From positions 692,940-756,939 of the forward strand of contig NZ_FCOP01000010.1 in assembly GCF_900021175.1 (NCBI RefSeq): DNA of 64,000 nt. Reading direction: 5' to 3'. Every line of letters starts with the position of its first letter. Position 1 is the stretch's first letter. The stretch is from Pseudenterobacter timonensis (GTDB taxonomy: Bacteria > Pseudomonadota > Gammaproteobacteria > Enterobacterales > Enterobacteriaceae). Both the position numbers and the translations under genes were made by a program. Positions 49,588-58,700 of the stretch are shown one piece after another. The notes beneath the pieces are model-generated. The model saw only the letters and a program-made list of their open reading frames with translations. It made no database searches and was not told where the DNA came from.

Positions 49588-50214
49588 TCAGACAGCGAAA
49601 GAGTCTGTAGCGATCGGTTTGCTGAAAGCGCTATAAAGCTCGACGATATTGTGGACATGGTATTTATGGTAAATCCGGGTGCGGTAATAACTAACCAGTT
49701 TAGGATCCATTCCGGTCTCTGCCGCGATCTCTTTGTTTTTTTCGCCCGCAACAATATAGGGGAAAAGGAGCGCCTCTTTTTCATTTAATTGCGGATGCAG
49801 CAGTTTCTGCAGCCGGGTATGGGAAACATCAAAAGGCACCTTTGTTGCGCTATAGACAAAGGAGACAATCTGCATCATCGATTTTAGCGAATCGTTTTTG
49901 TCGAGCAGGCAGTCCACCGCCGTATTGAGCAGGACGTGCTCCGTTGCATTGAGGGTCTCTTTCTCCTTAACGATAATGACAATTTTTAATTCCGGTCTGA
50001 ACCTTTTTATTTCAAACAGTAATTTCAGAAGCTTAAGCTCATAATGACGGTAATCGAGGATAAGCATTTTCACATTCGGATGCGCCATAAGCGCTTCGTA
50101 AAAGGCGTCGTGAGGCGCGACCAGCGGCTGTTGAAAATCCTTTTGCTGCGTCAGCGCCAGTGCACTGGTTAACCCCTCAAGGAAAAATCCTGAGGAGGAG
50201 GCAATAAGTATCAT
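49588..50214 (-). CDS. Atypical LuxR-type regulator downstream of the autotransporter
   Basis: A 208-residue relative of the regulator at 40843-41463, convergent with the autotransporter. The C-terminal helix-turn-helix reads LNEKEALLFPYIVAGEKNKE, then IAAETGMDPKLVSYYRTRIY. The N-terminal receiver-like part keeps an Asp in MLILDYRHYE but lacks the N-terminal acidic pair (ILIASSS). AVDCLLDKND corresponds to ADCLIDSHE in the other protein. Start chosen at the second of two close ATGs (50214; 50220 possible) for spacing from AAGGAAGGG and similarity to its relative. Confidence 0.83.
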   Translation of the reverse strand: MILIASSSGFFLEGLTSALALTQQKDFQQPLVAPHDAFYEALMAHPNVKMLILDYRHYELKLLKLLFEIKRFRPELKIVIIVKEKETLNATEHVLLNTAVDCLLDKNDSLKSMMQIVSFVYSATKVPFDVSHTRLQKLLHPQLNEKEALLFPYIVAGEKNKEIAAETGMDPKLVSYYRTRIYHKYHVHNIVELYSAFSKPIATDSFAV

Positions 50215-50941
50215 AATCATCCCTTCCTTGCTGGGATTTATCCAGCAGATGCATTTTTGTCCTAAAGCAGGCAAGGTGCAAATAAGATTAGAGGTATATG
50301 TTGTGCGAATTATCTTAATGGCAAATGCGGCGCTAAATATGCTGGTGAATATTTATATTTAATCAATGGGTTAGGCGGAGTGGTTAATAAACCTTTTTAT
50401 TGAGTAAAATCAGGGTGACGTTATTTTGTGATCGTGGGCATGTTTTTTATGGGTTAAATAGCGTTTCTGCGCATATAAAAATTAATGGTTGTGGAATATA
50501 CGAGAGGGGAATTACGGGGGCAGAGGAAGCAATGAGGAGTATGGGTAGACCCTCACCCCAGCCCTCTCCCTGAAAGGGAGAGGGGGCCGATCGAGCATTG
50601 TGAGGGTAGGGGCGTAGAGCCTCACCCTGAAAGGGGTTAGGGGGACGATCAAGCTTCGTTTTCGCACCGCACCATTCCCTCTCTCTGAAAGGGAGAGGGG
50701 GCCGATCGAGCGTTATGAGGGGACGAGCAAGCTTCGTTTTCGCACCGCACCATTTCCTCTCCCTGAAAGGGAGAGGGAGCCGATCGAGCGTTGTGAGGGT
50801 AGGGGTGTAGAGCCTTACCCTGAAAGGGGGGAGGGGACGAGCAAGCTTCGTTTTCGCACCGCATTATCCCCTCTCCCCTCTGGGGAGAGGGCCAGGGTGA
50901 GGGGAAGGGACGCACTCTGGCCGCGCTCTTCCCCGCACCCG
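50215..50941. other. Regulator 2-bapD intergenic region
   Basis: About 330 AT-rich bases form the promoter region of regulator 2. A GC-rich repeat array (50549-50904) follows, downstream of bapD. No gene is seen. Confidence 0.6.
50549..50904. repeat. Palindromic repeat cluster downstream of bapD
   Basis: Several units with the hairpin CCCTCTCCCT-GAA-AGGGAGAGGG and the linkers GGCCGATCGAGC and AAGCTTCGTTTTCGCACCGC. The cluster ends with the CCCCTCTCCCCTCTGGGGAG form. It belongs to the same broad hairpin family as the arrays near proX and nrdF, with different linkers. Confidence 0.85.
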
Positions 50942-52141
50942 TTACCGCTCCCGCAGCGCCTCTTTCGCGCGGTTAAACGGCTTGATCATATAATCCAGCA
51001 CCGTTTTCTCGCCGGTCTTGATATCCACCGTCGCAATCATCCCCGGCACAATCGAAAAATGCCTTCCCGCTTTATTCACCAGAAAATCCTGGTGGGTGCG
51101 GATAAAGACCCGGTAGTAAAAGATCTCCGGCTTGGCTTCATCCTGGATGGTATCGGGCGAGATAGTCTCCACCACCCCCTCCAGCCCGCCATAGATGGCG
51201 TAATCGTAAGCGGTGATCTTCACCAGCGCCTTCTGCCCCGGGTGGATAAAGGCGATATCGCGCGGCGAGAGGCGGGTCTCAATCAGCAGATGATCGTCCA
51301 CCGGTACAATCTCCATCAGCTCGCCGTTGGGCGGAATGACGCCGCCAATGGTCATCACCTTGATGTTTTTCACAATCCCGCGCACCGGGGATTTTACCGT
51401 CAGGCGGGTCACCGAATCCTCCCGTCCCTTCAGTATCGCCGTCAGCATATCCACCTCGGCGTTGGCCTTGGAGAGCGCCTCCCGCGCCTGAACGTAATAT
51501 TGCGAACGCACGTCGGTCAGCTTCAGCTCCAGATCGCTCTTTTGCCGCTGCAGGCGCAGGACTTCGACGTGGCTGGCGGCGCCGGTTTTAACCAGCCGCT
51601 GGGTGATCGCCAGCTCTTTATTCGCCAGCTCAAGCGCCGCGCGTAGCTCGCGCTGGGTATCCTCCAGCTGGGCGCGGCGGGACTTATAGAGCCGGGTCTC
51701 GGCGGCCAGCAGATCGGGCCACCCCTTCAGGGAGTCGGGAAAGACCAGCGGCAGATCGTTCACCTCCGCCGTCAGGCGCACGCTGGAGGCGAGGGAGGCG
51801 CGGTAGCGCGCCGCGCTCTCGCCCACGTTCGACTCCGAGCGCGTCGGATCGAGCCGCGCCAGCACCTGTCCGGCCTGCACCAGATCCCCTTCGTGCACCT
51901 TCAGCTCGGCGAGGATCCCGCCGTCGAGAGACTGCAACACCTGCTCGCGGGAGCTGGGGATCACCTTGCCGGTGCCGGTCGACACCTCGTCCAGCACGCC
52001 AAACCACGCCCAGACTCCCACCACGATAAAGAGCAGCAGGGAGAGAAGTACGATACGCCGCGCCCCGGTGTAGCCGCTTTCGGAGTCGAGGGCGTTATCC
52101 AGATCCTCCATCGCGGCGGCATCATGCTGACTGGTTTTCAT
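50942..52141 (-). CDS. bapD: Type I secretion HlyD-family membrane fusion protein
   Basis: Periplasmic adaptor of the adhesin secretion system, 399 residues. A cytoplasmic tail and one TM (IVLLSLLLFIVVGVWAWFGV) are followed by the lipoyl half-motifs (STGTGKVIPSSREQVLQSLD and ILAELKVHEGDLVQAGQVLA). Then comes a long coiled-coil hairpin (ELRAALELANKELAITQRLV) and a C-terminal beta-domain (IVPGMIATVDIKTGEKTVLD), the last typical of HlyD/LapC. It overlaps the ABC gene by 20 bases. The symbol follows the Salmonella bapABCD naming. Confidence 0.9.
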   Translation of the reverse strand: MKTSQHDAAAMEDLDNALDSESGYTGARRIVLLSLLLFIVVGVWAWFGVLDEVSTGTGKVIPSSREQVLQSLDGGILAELKVHEGDLVQAGQVLARLDPTRSESNVGESAARYRASLASSVRLTAEVNDLPLVFPDSLKGWPDLLAAETRLYKSRRAQLEDTQRELRAALELANKELAITQRLVKTGAASHVEVLRLQRQKSDLELKLTDVRSQYYVQAREALSKANAEVDMLTAILKGREDSVTRLTVKSPVRGIVKNIKVMTIGGVIPPNGELMEIVPVDDHLLIETRLSPRDIAFIHPGQKALVKITAYDYAIYGGLEGVVETISPDTIQDEAKPEIFYYRVFIRTHQDFLVNKAGRHFSIVPGMIATVDIKTGEKTVLDYMIKPFNRAKEALRER

Positions 52142-54314
52142 TTTTCCACTCCCGTCCGTTTGCCTGTTGCTGCTGATGCATGCGGCTGTTGTTAAGCGCC
52201 TGCGCCTTCGGCGCGTCCATCACCAGCATCCCCTCTTTCAGCACCACCACGCGTTCCACCAGCTCCAGCACCGGCACGCGGTGGGTCGCCACCACCAGGG
52301 TGCGGTGGCCGAGCCACTGGCCCAGACGCTGGATAAACTCCCGCTCGGTATGTTCATCCAGCGAGGCGGTAGGCTCATCCAGCAGGACGATGTTGGGATC
52401 GCGCAGCAGCATCCGCGCCAGCAGAATCGACTGGCGCTGCCCCCCCGAAAGCCCGACGCCGTTCTCCATAATCGGGTAATCCAGCCCCTTCGGCAGCTTG
52501 CGCACAAAGTCCGCCGCGCCGCACATCTCCAGCACGGTGAAGATCTCCTCGTCGCTGGCGCGCGGCGCGCCGAGGGTAATGTTCTCCCGCAGGGTGCCGT
52601 AGAAGAGGCGGGCGTTCTGGGTCATCAGGCCGACGTTGCGCCGCAGGTCGGCCACATCCAGATGCGGCAGGCTCAGGTTGTCGAGCCGCACTTCGCCGCT
52701 GGCGACATCCATGCCGCCCGCCATCGCCTGTAACAGGGTCGATTTGCCCGCGCCATTGCGCCCGAGGATCGCCACTTTTTCGCCCGGTTTGATCTCCAGG
52801 CGGTTGATCCGCAGCGCCATGCGCGGATCGTCCGGGTGATAGCGAAACTGCGCCTGATCGAAGAGGTAGTGGCCGCGCAGCACATCCTGGCGGATCGGCG
52901 TCTCTTCGCGCTGGTTCTCAGTGGGAAGCTGCATAATACTGTCCAGCCCCTCTTTAGCCGCCTTCACCTGCTGCCAGCGGGCCAGCACCCCGCAGAGCGT
53001 CGCCATCGGGGCGATCATCCGGGAGGCGAGCATCGAGGCCGCCACCACCGAACCGGTGGTCAGCGTCCCGTCAATCACCATCGGCGCGCCCACCACAATC
53101 ACCGCCGCGTAGACCAGGCTCTGGATGGTCATTCCCCAGCTGATCAGGTTCTGCGTCAGTTCGCGGGTGCGCAGCCCCGACTCGGCGGTGATCTGCACGT
53201 AGCTGTTCCACTGCTGCAAAAAGCGGTTCTCCGCCTGCATCAGCTTGATATCCTCCAGCCCCTGCACGCTCTCCACCAGCACCGCGTTACGCAGCGTGGA
53301 CTCGTGGGCCGACTGCTTCGCCAGCATCGCCAGCTTTTTTTGCAGCAGCAGGCCGGGAAGCACCATCAGTACGGCGGCGACGGGGGCGATCCAGGCGAGC
53401 TGCGGGGCGATGATCGCCAGCACCAGCACAAAGAGTAAGAAGAAGGGCAGATCGACAATGGTGGAGATGGTGGAAGAGGTAACCATCTCGCGGATCTGCT
53501 CCAGCTCGCGCAGCTGGGAGATAAAGCTGCCGGTGGAGCGGGGGATCGCGCTGTTGCGCAGCCTGAGCGCGTGGCCGAATACCCGATCCGAGACGCGCAG
53601 ATCGGATCGCTTGCCTAAGAGATCCATAATATGTCCCCGCGCCACCCGCAGCACAAAGCCGAAGAGGGTGGCGATCAGCACCCCGATGGTCAGCACGTAG
53701 AGCGTGGGGTAAGACTGGGCGGGGATCACCCGGTCATAGACCTGCATGGAGAAAAGAATGCCGGAGAGGGAGAGGACGTTGATAAAGAGCGCCGCCAGCA
53801 TCACCCACGCGTAGGGGCGCAGATCGCGCATTACCAGCCGGTAAAGCCAGTCCGGGCGGTATTTGGCGATATAGGCATCCACCCGGCTGTCGCGCAGGGC
53901 GGCCAGCGGGCGCAGCGCCACCACGTGACGGATGGCGGGCAGCAGGGCGCTGAGGGAGAGGCGGTTGTTCTGCGCCTCTTTATCGATAAAGCAGACGTCG
54001 AGGGTATCCTCCCCGTCAAAATGTTCAATGATGCCGATTTTCCCCTCGTGCAGCGCCACCACCACCGGCAGCCGCCAGCTGTTGATCGCCTGGTCGTCGG
54101 CGGTCAGCAGCTGAAACGATAACCCCGCTTCGCGGGCCAGTTGGGTTAACGCGGGCACCATCGGTTTACCTTTAAGCCACGGCGCGCCCGCGATCAGCGC
54201 GCCGGGGGAACAGGCCACGCGATAGCGGCCCGCAACGTAGCCAAACGCCTGCGCCCATTGCGCCAGCGCCGCGTCCGTCATGATCTCATCCTGCGGCAGT
54301 TCGGTCGGCTTCAT
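52122..54314 (-). CDS. bapC: Type I secretion ABC exporter with C39-like domain
   Basis: Inner-membrane ABC transporter (LapB/HlyB type) for the giant adhesin, 730 residues. An N-terminal C39-peptidase-like domain (~residues 15-150) lacks the catalytic Cys, so it should bind rather than cleave substrate. A six-helix membrane domain follows (about 170-440). The ATPase has Walker A LGRNGAGKST, signature GLSGGQRQSILLARM, Walker B NIVLLDEPTASLDE and the H-loop VVATHR. It overlaps bapB by four bases. Confidence 0.93.
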   Translation of the reverse strand: MKPTELPQDEIMTDAALAQWAQAFGYVAGRYRVACSPGALIAGAPWLKGKPMVPALTQLAREAGLSFQLLTADDQAINSWRLPVVVALHEGKIGIIEHFDGEDTLDVCFIDKEAQNNRLSLSALLPAIRHVVALRPLAALRDSRVDAYIAKYRPDWLYRLVMRDLRPYAWVMLAALFINVLSLSGILFSMQVYDRVIPAQSYPTLYVLTIGVLIATLFGFVLRVARGHIMDLLGKRSDLRVSDRVFGHALRLRNSAIPRSTGSFISQLRELEQIREMVTSSTISTIVDLPFFLLFVLVLAIIAPQLAWIAPVAAVLMVLPGLLLQKKLAMLAKQSAHESTLRNAVLVESVQGLEDIKLMQAENRFLQQWNSYVQITAESGLRTRELTQNLISWGMTIQSLVYAAVIVVGAPMVIDGTLTTGSVVAASMLASRMIAPMATLCGVLARWQQVKAAKEGLDSIMQLPTENQREETPIRQDVLRGHYLFDQAQFRYHPDDPRMALRINRLEIKPGEKVAILGRNGAGKSTLLQAMAGGMDVASGEVRLDNLSLPHLDVADLRRNVGLMTQNARLFYGTLRENITLGAPRASDEEIFTVLEMCGAADFVRKLPKGLDYPIMENGVGLSGGQRQSILLARMLLRDPNIVLLDEPTASLDEHTEREFIQRLGQWLGHRTLVVATHRVPVLELVERVVVLKEGMLVMDAPKAQALNNSRMHQQQQANGREWKNENQSA

Positions 54315-55705
54315 GGCTGGATCTCCACGCTCTGAATGGTGCGATTTTCAAGGTCGAACGCATGACGCAGACGACCGGTGTTATAGAGGCAGTTAAGCTG
54401 GAGCTGGTGGAGCTGTCCGGCGGTTTGCTGCTGGGTAAAGCGCGCCTGGTAAACTTCCTGTTCGGCGTTGAGCACGTCGAGCAGCGGGCGCGAGCCGAGA
54501 TCGAGATATTGCTGTTGATAGAGTTCGCGGGTGCGGGCGCTGAGCGCCTCCTGCCGCGCCTGGATCTGCAGGGTGCTGGTCAGGCTCATTACCTGGCTGC
54601 GCGCCTCCATTAATTTCTGGCGCACGTCGAGGCGGGTGCGCTGGATGGTGGATTGCGCCGCCTCCACCGCGTGTCCGGCGGCGTTACGTCGGGCGGTGAG
54701 GCCGCCGCCCTGGTAGAGGGGCATCTGCACCTTCACCCACGCGGAATACTGGGTGCGATCCCGGTAGTCGTGGCCCGCGTAGCTGTCGTTCAGGTAGTGA
54801 CGCACCTCTGGCTCCAGCGAGATGGTGGGAGTCATCTGCGCGTTGGCGTAATCAAGATTCGCCTGCGCTACGTTCGCCTGCGCCCAGGCGGCGAGCACCG
54901 AGGGCACAAGGCGGTCGTCCGGCTCGGCGACATCGCAGCTGCGCGCCAGCCCTTCAGGAAAGTCGTTGCTGACGTCCTGCAGGTTATCCCAGCCGAGATA
55001 GCTCATCAGCGTGGCGCGGGCGCTGTCGAGGCTCGCCTGGTACTGCATGAGCTGGGCGCGAGCCCCCTCGATGCGGGCGTCGGTCTGCACCACGTCAGAG
55101 AGAGAGGTCGCCCCTTCGTCGTTGCGCTGTCGCGTCAGGCTGCCAATGGAAGAGAGGGCATCAAGCTGCTCTTTGGCGGTTGCCACCATCTGCTGCAGCG
55201 TCTGCACCTGTACCAGGGCGATGGCGGTATCGTGGGCGATGGTGTCGATACTCACCAGCACGTTGGCCTGCTGCTGGGCCACCCCGGCGTTTTCGGCGCG
55301 CACCTGGCTTGCCACCTTGCCGAAGTCATAGAGCATCTGGGAGAGGGAGAGGACCAGCGACGGGGTAAACCCGTTGTCATCGCCGTCGTGGGTGTAGCCG
55401 TTTTCCACCCCGGCATTCACCTGCGGATAATATTTTGCTTTGGCGACATCCACCTCTTCGGTCTGTTCATAGAGTTTACCGACCGCTTCGCCGATACCGG
55501 GATGCCAGCTCACCGCGCGGTTAACCGCTTCGCCAAGATGCAGTGTGCCGGGGGCGTTTTTACTGGCGGGCGGTGCGATGCGTCCGCTAAGAGAGGGGAG
55601 TTGTTCGCTCAGTTGTCCGGAATTAATGACCGCAGCGGGCGCGGCGGCGACGGGTACAGATAACAGGCAGCATGAAAGCCACCAGTAAGGCATCTTCTTT
55701 CCCAT
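54311..55705 (-). CDS. bapB: TolC-like outer-membrane protein of the adhesin secretion system
   Basis: A 464-residue OEP-family channel (LapE/AggA type). The signal peptide is MGKKMPYWWLSCCLLSVPVAAA. Two repeated helical/beta units contain LHLGEAVNRAVSWHPGIGEA, YDFGKVASQVRAENAGVAQQ and VKVQMPLYQGGGLTARRNAA, characteristic of TolC homologues. A dedicated channel suggests independence from TolC. It follows the adhesin gene after 76 bases that contain a strong hairpin. Start at 55705, with AGGGA upstream; Met5 is an alternative. Confidence 0.92.
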   Translation of the reverse strand: MGKKMPYWWLSCCLLSVPVAAAPAAVINSGQLSEQLPSLSGRIAPPASKNAPGTLHLGEAVNRAVSWHPGIGEAVGKLYEQTEEVDVAKAKYYPQVNAGVENGYTHDGDDNGFTPSLVLSLSQMLYDFGKVASQVRAENAGVAQQQANVLVSIDTIAHDTAIALVQVQTLQQMVATAKEQLDALSSIGSLTRQRNDEGATSLSDVVQTDARIEGARAQLMQYQASLDSARATLMSYLGWDNLQDVSNDFPEGLARSCDVAEPDDRLVPSVLAAWAQANVAQANLDYANAQMTPTISLEPEVRHYLNDSYAGHDYRDRTQYSAWVKVQMPLYQGGGLTARRNAAGHAVEAAQSTIQRTRLDVRQKLMEARSQVMSLTSTLQIQARQEALSARTRELYQQQYLDLGSRPLLDVLNAEQEVYQARFTQQQTAGQLHQLQLNCLYNTGRLRHAFDLENRTIQSVEIQP

Positions 55706-55746
55706 GTTAAGTCCCTGTCAAAATACGCTTCTCGTTATTGTTAATG

Positions 55747-55767
55747 CCCGGGCGCTGTGCGCCCGGG
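55747..55767 (-). terminator. Hairpin between adhesin gene and secretion genes
   Basis: Perfect nine-base stem CCCGGGCGC / GCGCCCGGG with a three-base loop and little U-tract on the minus strand. Its position suggests a leaky terminator or 3' mRNA stabiliser. Confidence 0.65.
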
Positions 55768-55781
55768 TCAGTACTGCCTCT

Positions 55782-58700
55782 CTAGCCGGTAATAATGTGC
55801 TGTTGGTTAACCAGTTCCTCGTAGTTGGTTTGTACGTTGTCCAGCGTCACCAAAGTGGTTTTGGTATAGGCCGTGCCCGCGCCGTCCCGGTCAATAGAGA
55901 TCACCGTGTTGTTACCGCTGGTGCTTACTTGCAGATAGTTCCCGAGCGTGGCGGCACTGCCGTTCCAGCCCACCAGCAGATCGCTGACGTCAATCTTGTC
56001 CCCTTGCTCCAGCGAGAAGTTGGTCCAGTGATCGCCGTTGCTGTTGCCCGCCGTAGCATTCCCCACCGTGTTGCTCAGCACCTGATAGATCAGCGTGTCG
56101 CCATACGCAGTACCGTTAATAATGTCGTTATGCTCCGAGCTGACGAACTGCGGCGCCATATTGATGGTTAACGACGCGCTCTCGGTTCTGCCGCTACCGT
56201 CGGTGAGGGTGTAGTTAAAGACCTCCTTCGAGGTGATGGTGGAGAGGGAGACCCCGGTATTGAGGGTGTAGGTGTACTGCCCGTCCGCCCCGATGCTCAG
56301 CGTGCCGTAGTGCCCCTGAATAGTGGCGTTGGCGCTGCTGGTGGTGTACGGGTCGAGCGTGGTGGTCACGCCGTTGTAGCCGGTAATGCTCAGGCGGGTA
56401 TCCACCGACTGGAGCTGATCCATCGCCCCGGCGGAGTCGGTGCCGTCAAAGATATTGCCGTCCACGGTGTGGCCGCTGGTGCTGTCAAACTGGATCAGCG
56501 AGTAGCTGGTGCCGGACACGCTCGGGGTGATCGTAATATTACCCACGCTCAGCCCCGGCGCTCTGCCAGTGAAGCTGAGGGTATAGGTGCCCGCGTTCAG
56601 ATCCAGTCCCGTCAGGGCTACTTCCGCATTTCCGCCCAACAAAATGCCGCCGTTAAAGGAGCCGGTACGGATCGTTGTCGTGCCCTGCGAAAGCGTCCAG
56701 TTCACCGTTAATCCACCCAGCGACAACAGGGAGGCAATATTGAAGTTCAGCACCACGTTATGCAGGGCGGTGTTCGGGTCCACTACAAACGTTCCGCTGC
56801 CGCTGCCCTGCGTTGCTCCGAGTAAGGATGTCGACCAGCTTGCCCGACCTACATCACTGTCGGTATAGGCCGCCGTATGGTGAACGGAGGTAACATCCAT
56901 GATCTCGCTGATGTCGCTCACCGCATCCATCGGTCGCGGCGCCGGAGTGATGTTCAGCGAGGCGGTATCCCGGTCGCCGTTCGGCGCGGTCACGGTGTAG
57001 ACAAAGGTGTCCGGGGTATCGATACCGTCCGCGCCCACGCCGCTGCGCAGGGTATAGGTATATTCCCCCTGGGCGTTGATGCGAAGCGTGCCGTACTCGC
57101 CCTGAATGGTGGTCAGGCCGTTGGCGTTGACCGCCACGCCATTTACCTCGGTCACCAGCGTGCCGTTCGGGACGATATCATCCGCCAGCACATCGCCGGT
57201 GGTGGTAGCGCCGACGCTCGCCACGCTGTAAACGTGATCCTCCAGCACGTTGAGGGTATAGCCCGTCAGCGCGGTGATCCCCGCCGCCGTGTTGAGCAGG
57301 AAGAGGTACTCCCCGGCGGGCAGGTTCAGCGTCAGCCGCGGCGAGGTGCCGCCGAGCAGCGGGGCGCGCAGCCAGCCTTGCTCAACGCGGAGCTGTTCAA
57401 AGGTCTGGGTCGCATTGTTGAACTTGTAGATATAGAGGTCAAACACCGAGGCCAGCGCCACGCCACCTACCGAGCCCTGAATGGTCATGGTGCGGGTGGT
57501 CCCTTCCTCCACGTTATAGATGATCGGGTTGCTCAGGTCGTCAAGCAGGTTCAGACCCAGCGTATTGCCGAGATTGACCCCGACCACCGTGAAACCGCCC
57601 TGCGAAGATGGCCCGTTATCAATGGCGCTGACTGTGGTATCAAAGGTCAGCGAATTGACATCATCCACCGCCGTCACGCTGTTGGTAACGGTGTTGGCCC
57701 CCAGCGAAATGACCAGATTTGCCGAGGCGGTCGCCCCGTTGCTGCCGATGGTATAGGTGAAGCTCTCGGTGCGTCCCAGTACGGATGCGCTGTTGCTGGT
57801 CAGGGTGTAGCTGTAGCTGCCGTTCAGATTGATAGTCAGCGTACCGTACTGCCCCTGAATCACCGTGCCATCCGCTGTGACGTTGGTGAGAGTCCCCTGA
57901 GCGTTGGTCACCGCGGTAACGGTGGTACCCGCCGGGGCGTTATCGCTGCCGGTGGTCGGGTCTACGTCCAGAATAACGTTCCCGGTTTGGGTGGTATTAC
58001 CTACCAGCGTACCGGCGCTAAACTGCGTGACATCCACATCCAGGCTGGTGTAGCTGCCGGTGGCGAGCACGTTGGTGTTATAGCTCAGCACGCGATACTG
58101 GCCGCCTTCCAGCCCGGCCATATTCAGCGTCACCCCGCTGGCCCCCAGCGTCAGGAGATTAGCGAACTGCGGCTGGCCGGTATCCACCACGGTGGTCCAG
58201 GTGTTATTGGCTGCGTCAAAGCGCTGCACCACCAGCTCCAGAGTGTTGAGCAGGGAGAGCACCACCCCGGTGGCGTTAGCGTTGACGGAAATATCCGCGC
58301 TGCCGCCGTTGGCGACGGTAAAGCCGACCTGGGCGGTGTCATTGCCGAGCAGGGTCAGCACGTTACCCAGCGCGCCGACCAACAGCACGCCGTAATCGCT
58401 GTACTGCTCGTTGGTGACGGTGGCGGTGGAGGTGAGATCCATCTCCTCCAGATTAGTGCTGGCCGAGAGCGGCACCACCGGCGCGACGGCCGAGCCGGGC
58501 AGAGAGACGTTGCCCGCAGCGTCGGTGGCGGTGATTTGCAGCGTCTGGCCTTCCGTCTGCTTGTTGAGGAAGGTGTAGCTGTAACTCCCGTTAGCGCCAG
58601 CGGTGGTGGTCACCGTGGTGTTATCCCCCAGGCGAATGGTGACCGTGCTGCCCGCTTCGGCGGTACCGGTCAGCACGCTGCCGTCGGCGTTAAAGCTGCC

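Noticed and set aside
50549..50904. CRISPR array
   Set aside because: Repeats are palindromic hairpins with recurring, non-unique linkers and irregular spacing, and no cas genes are near. The same holds for the arrays at 21113 and 25163.
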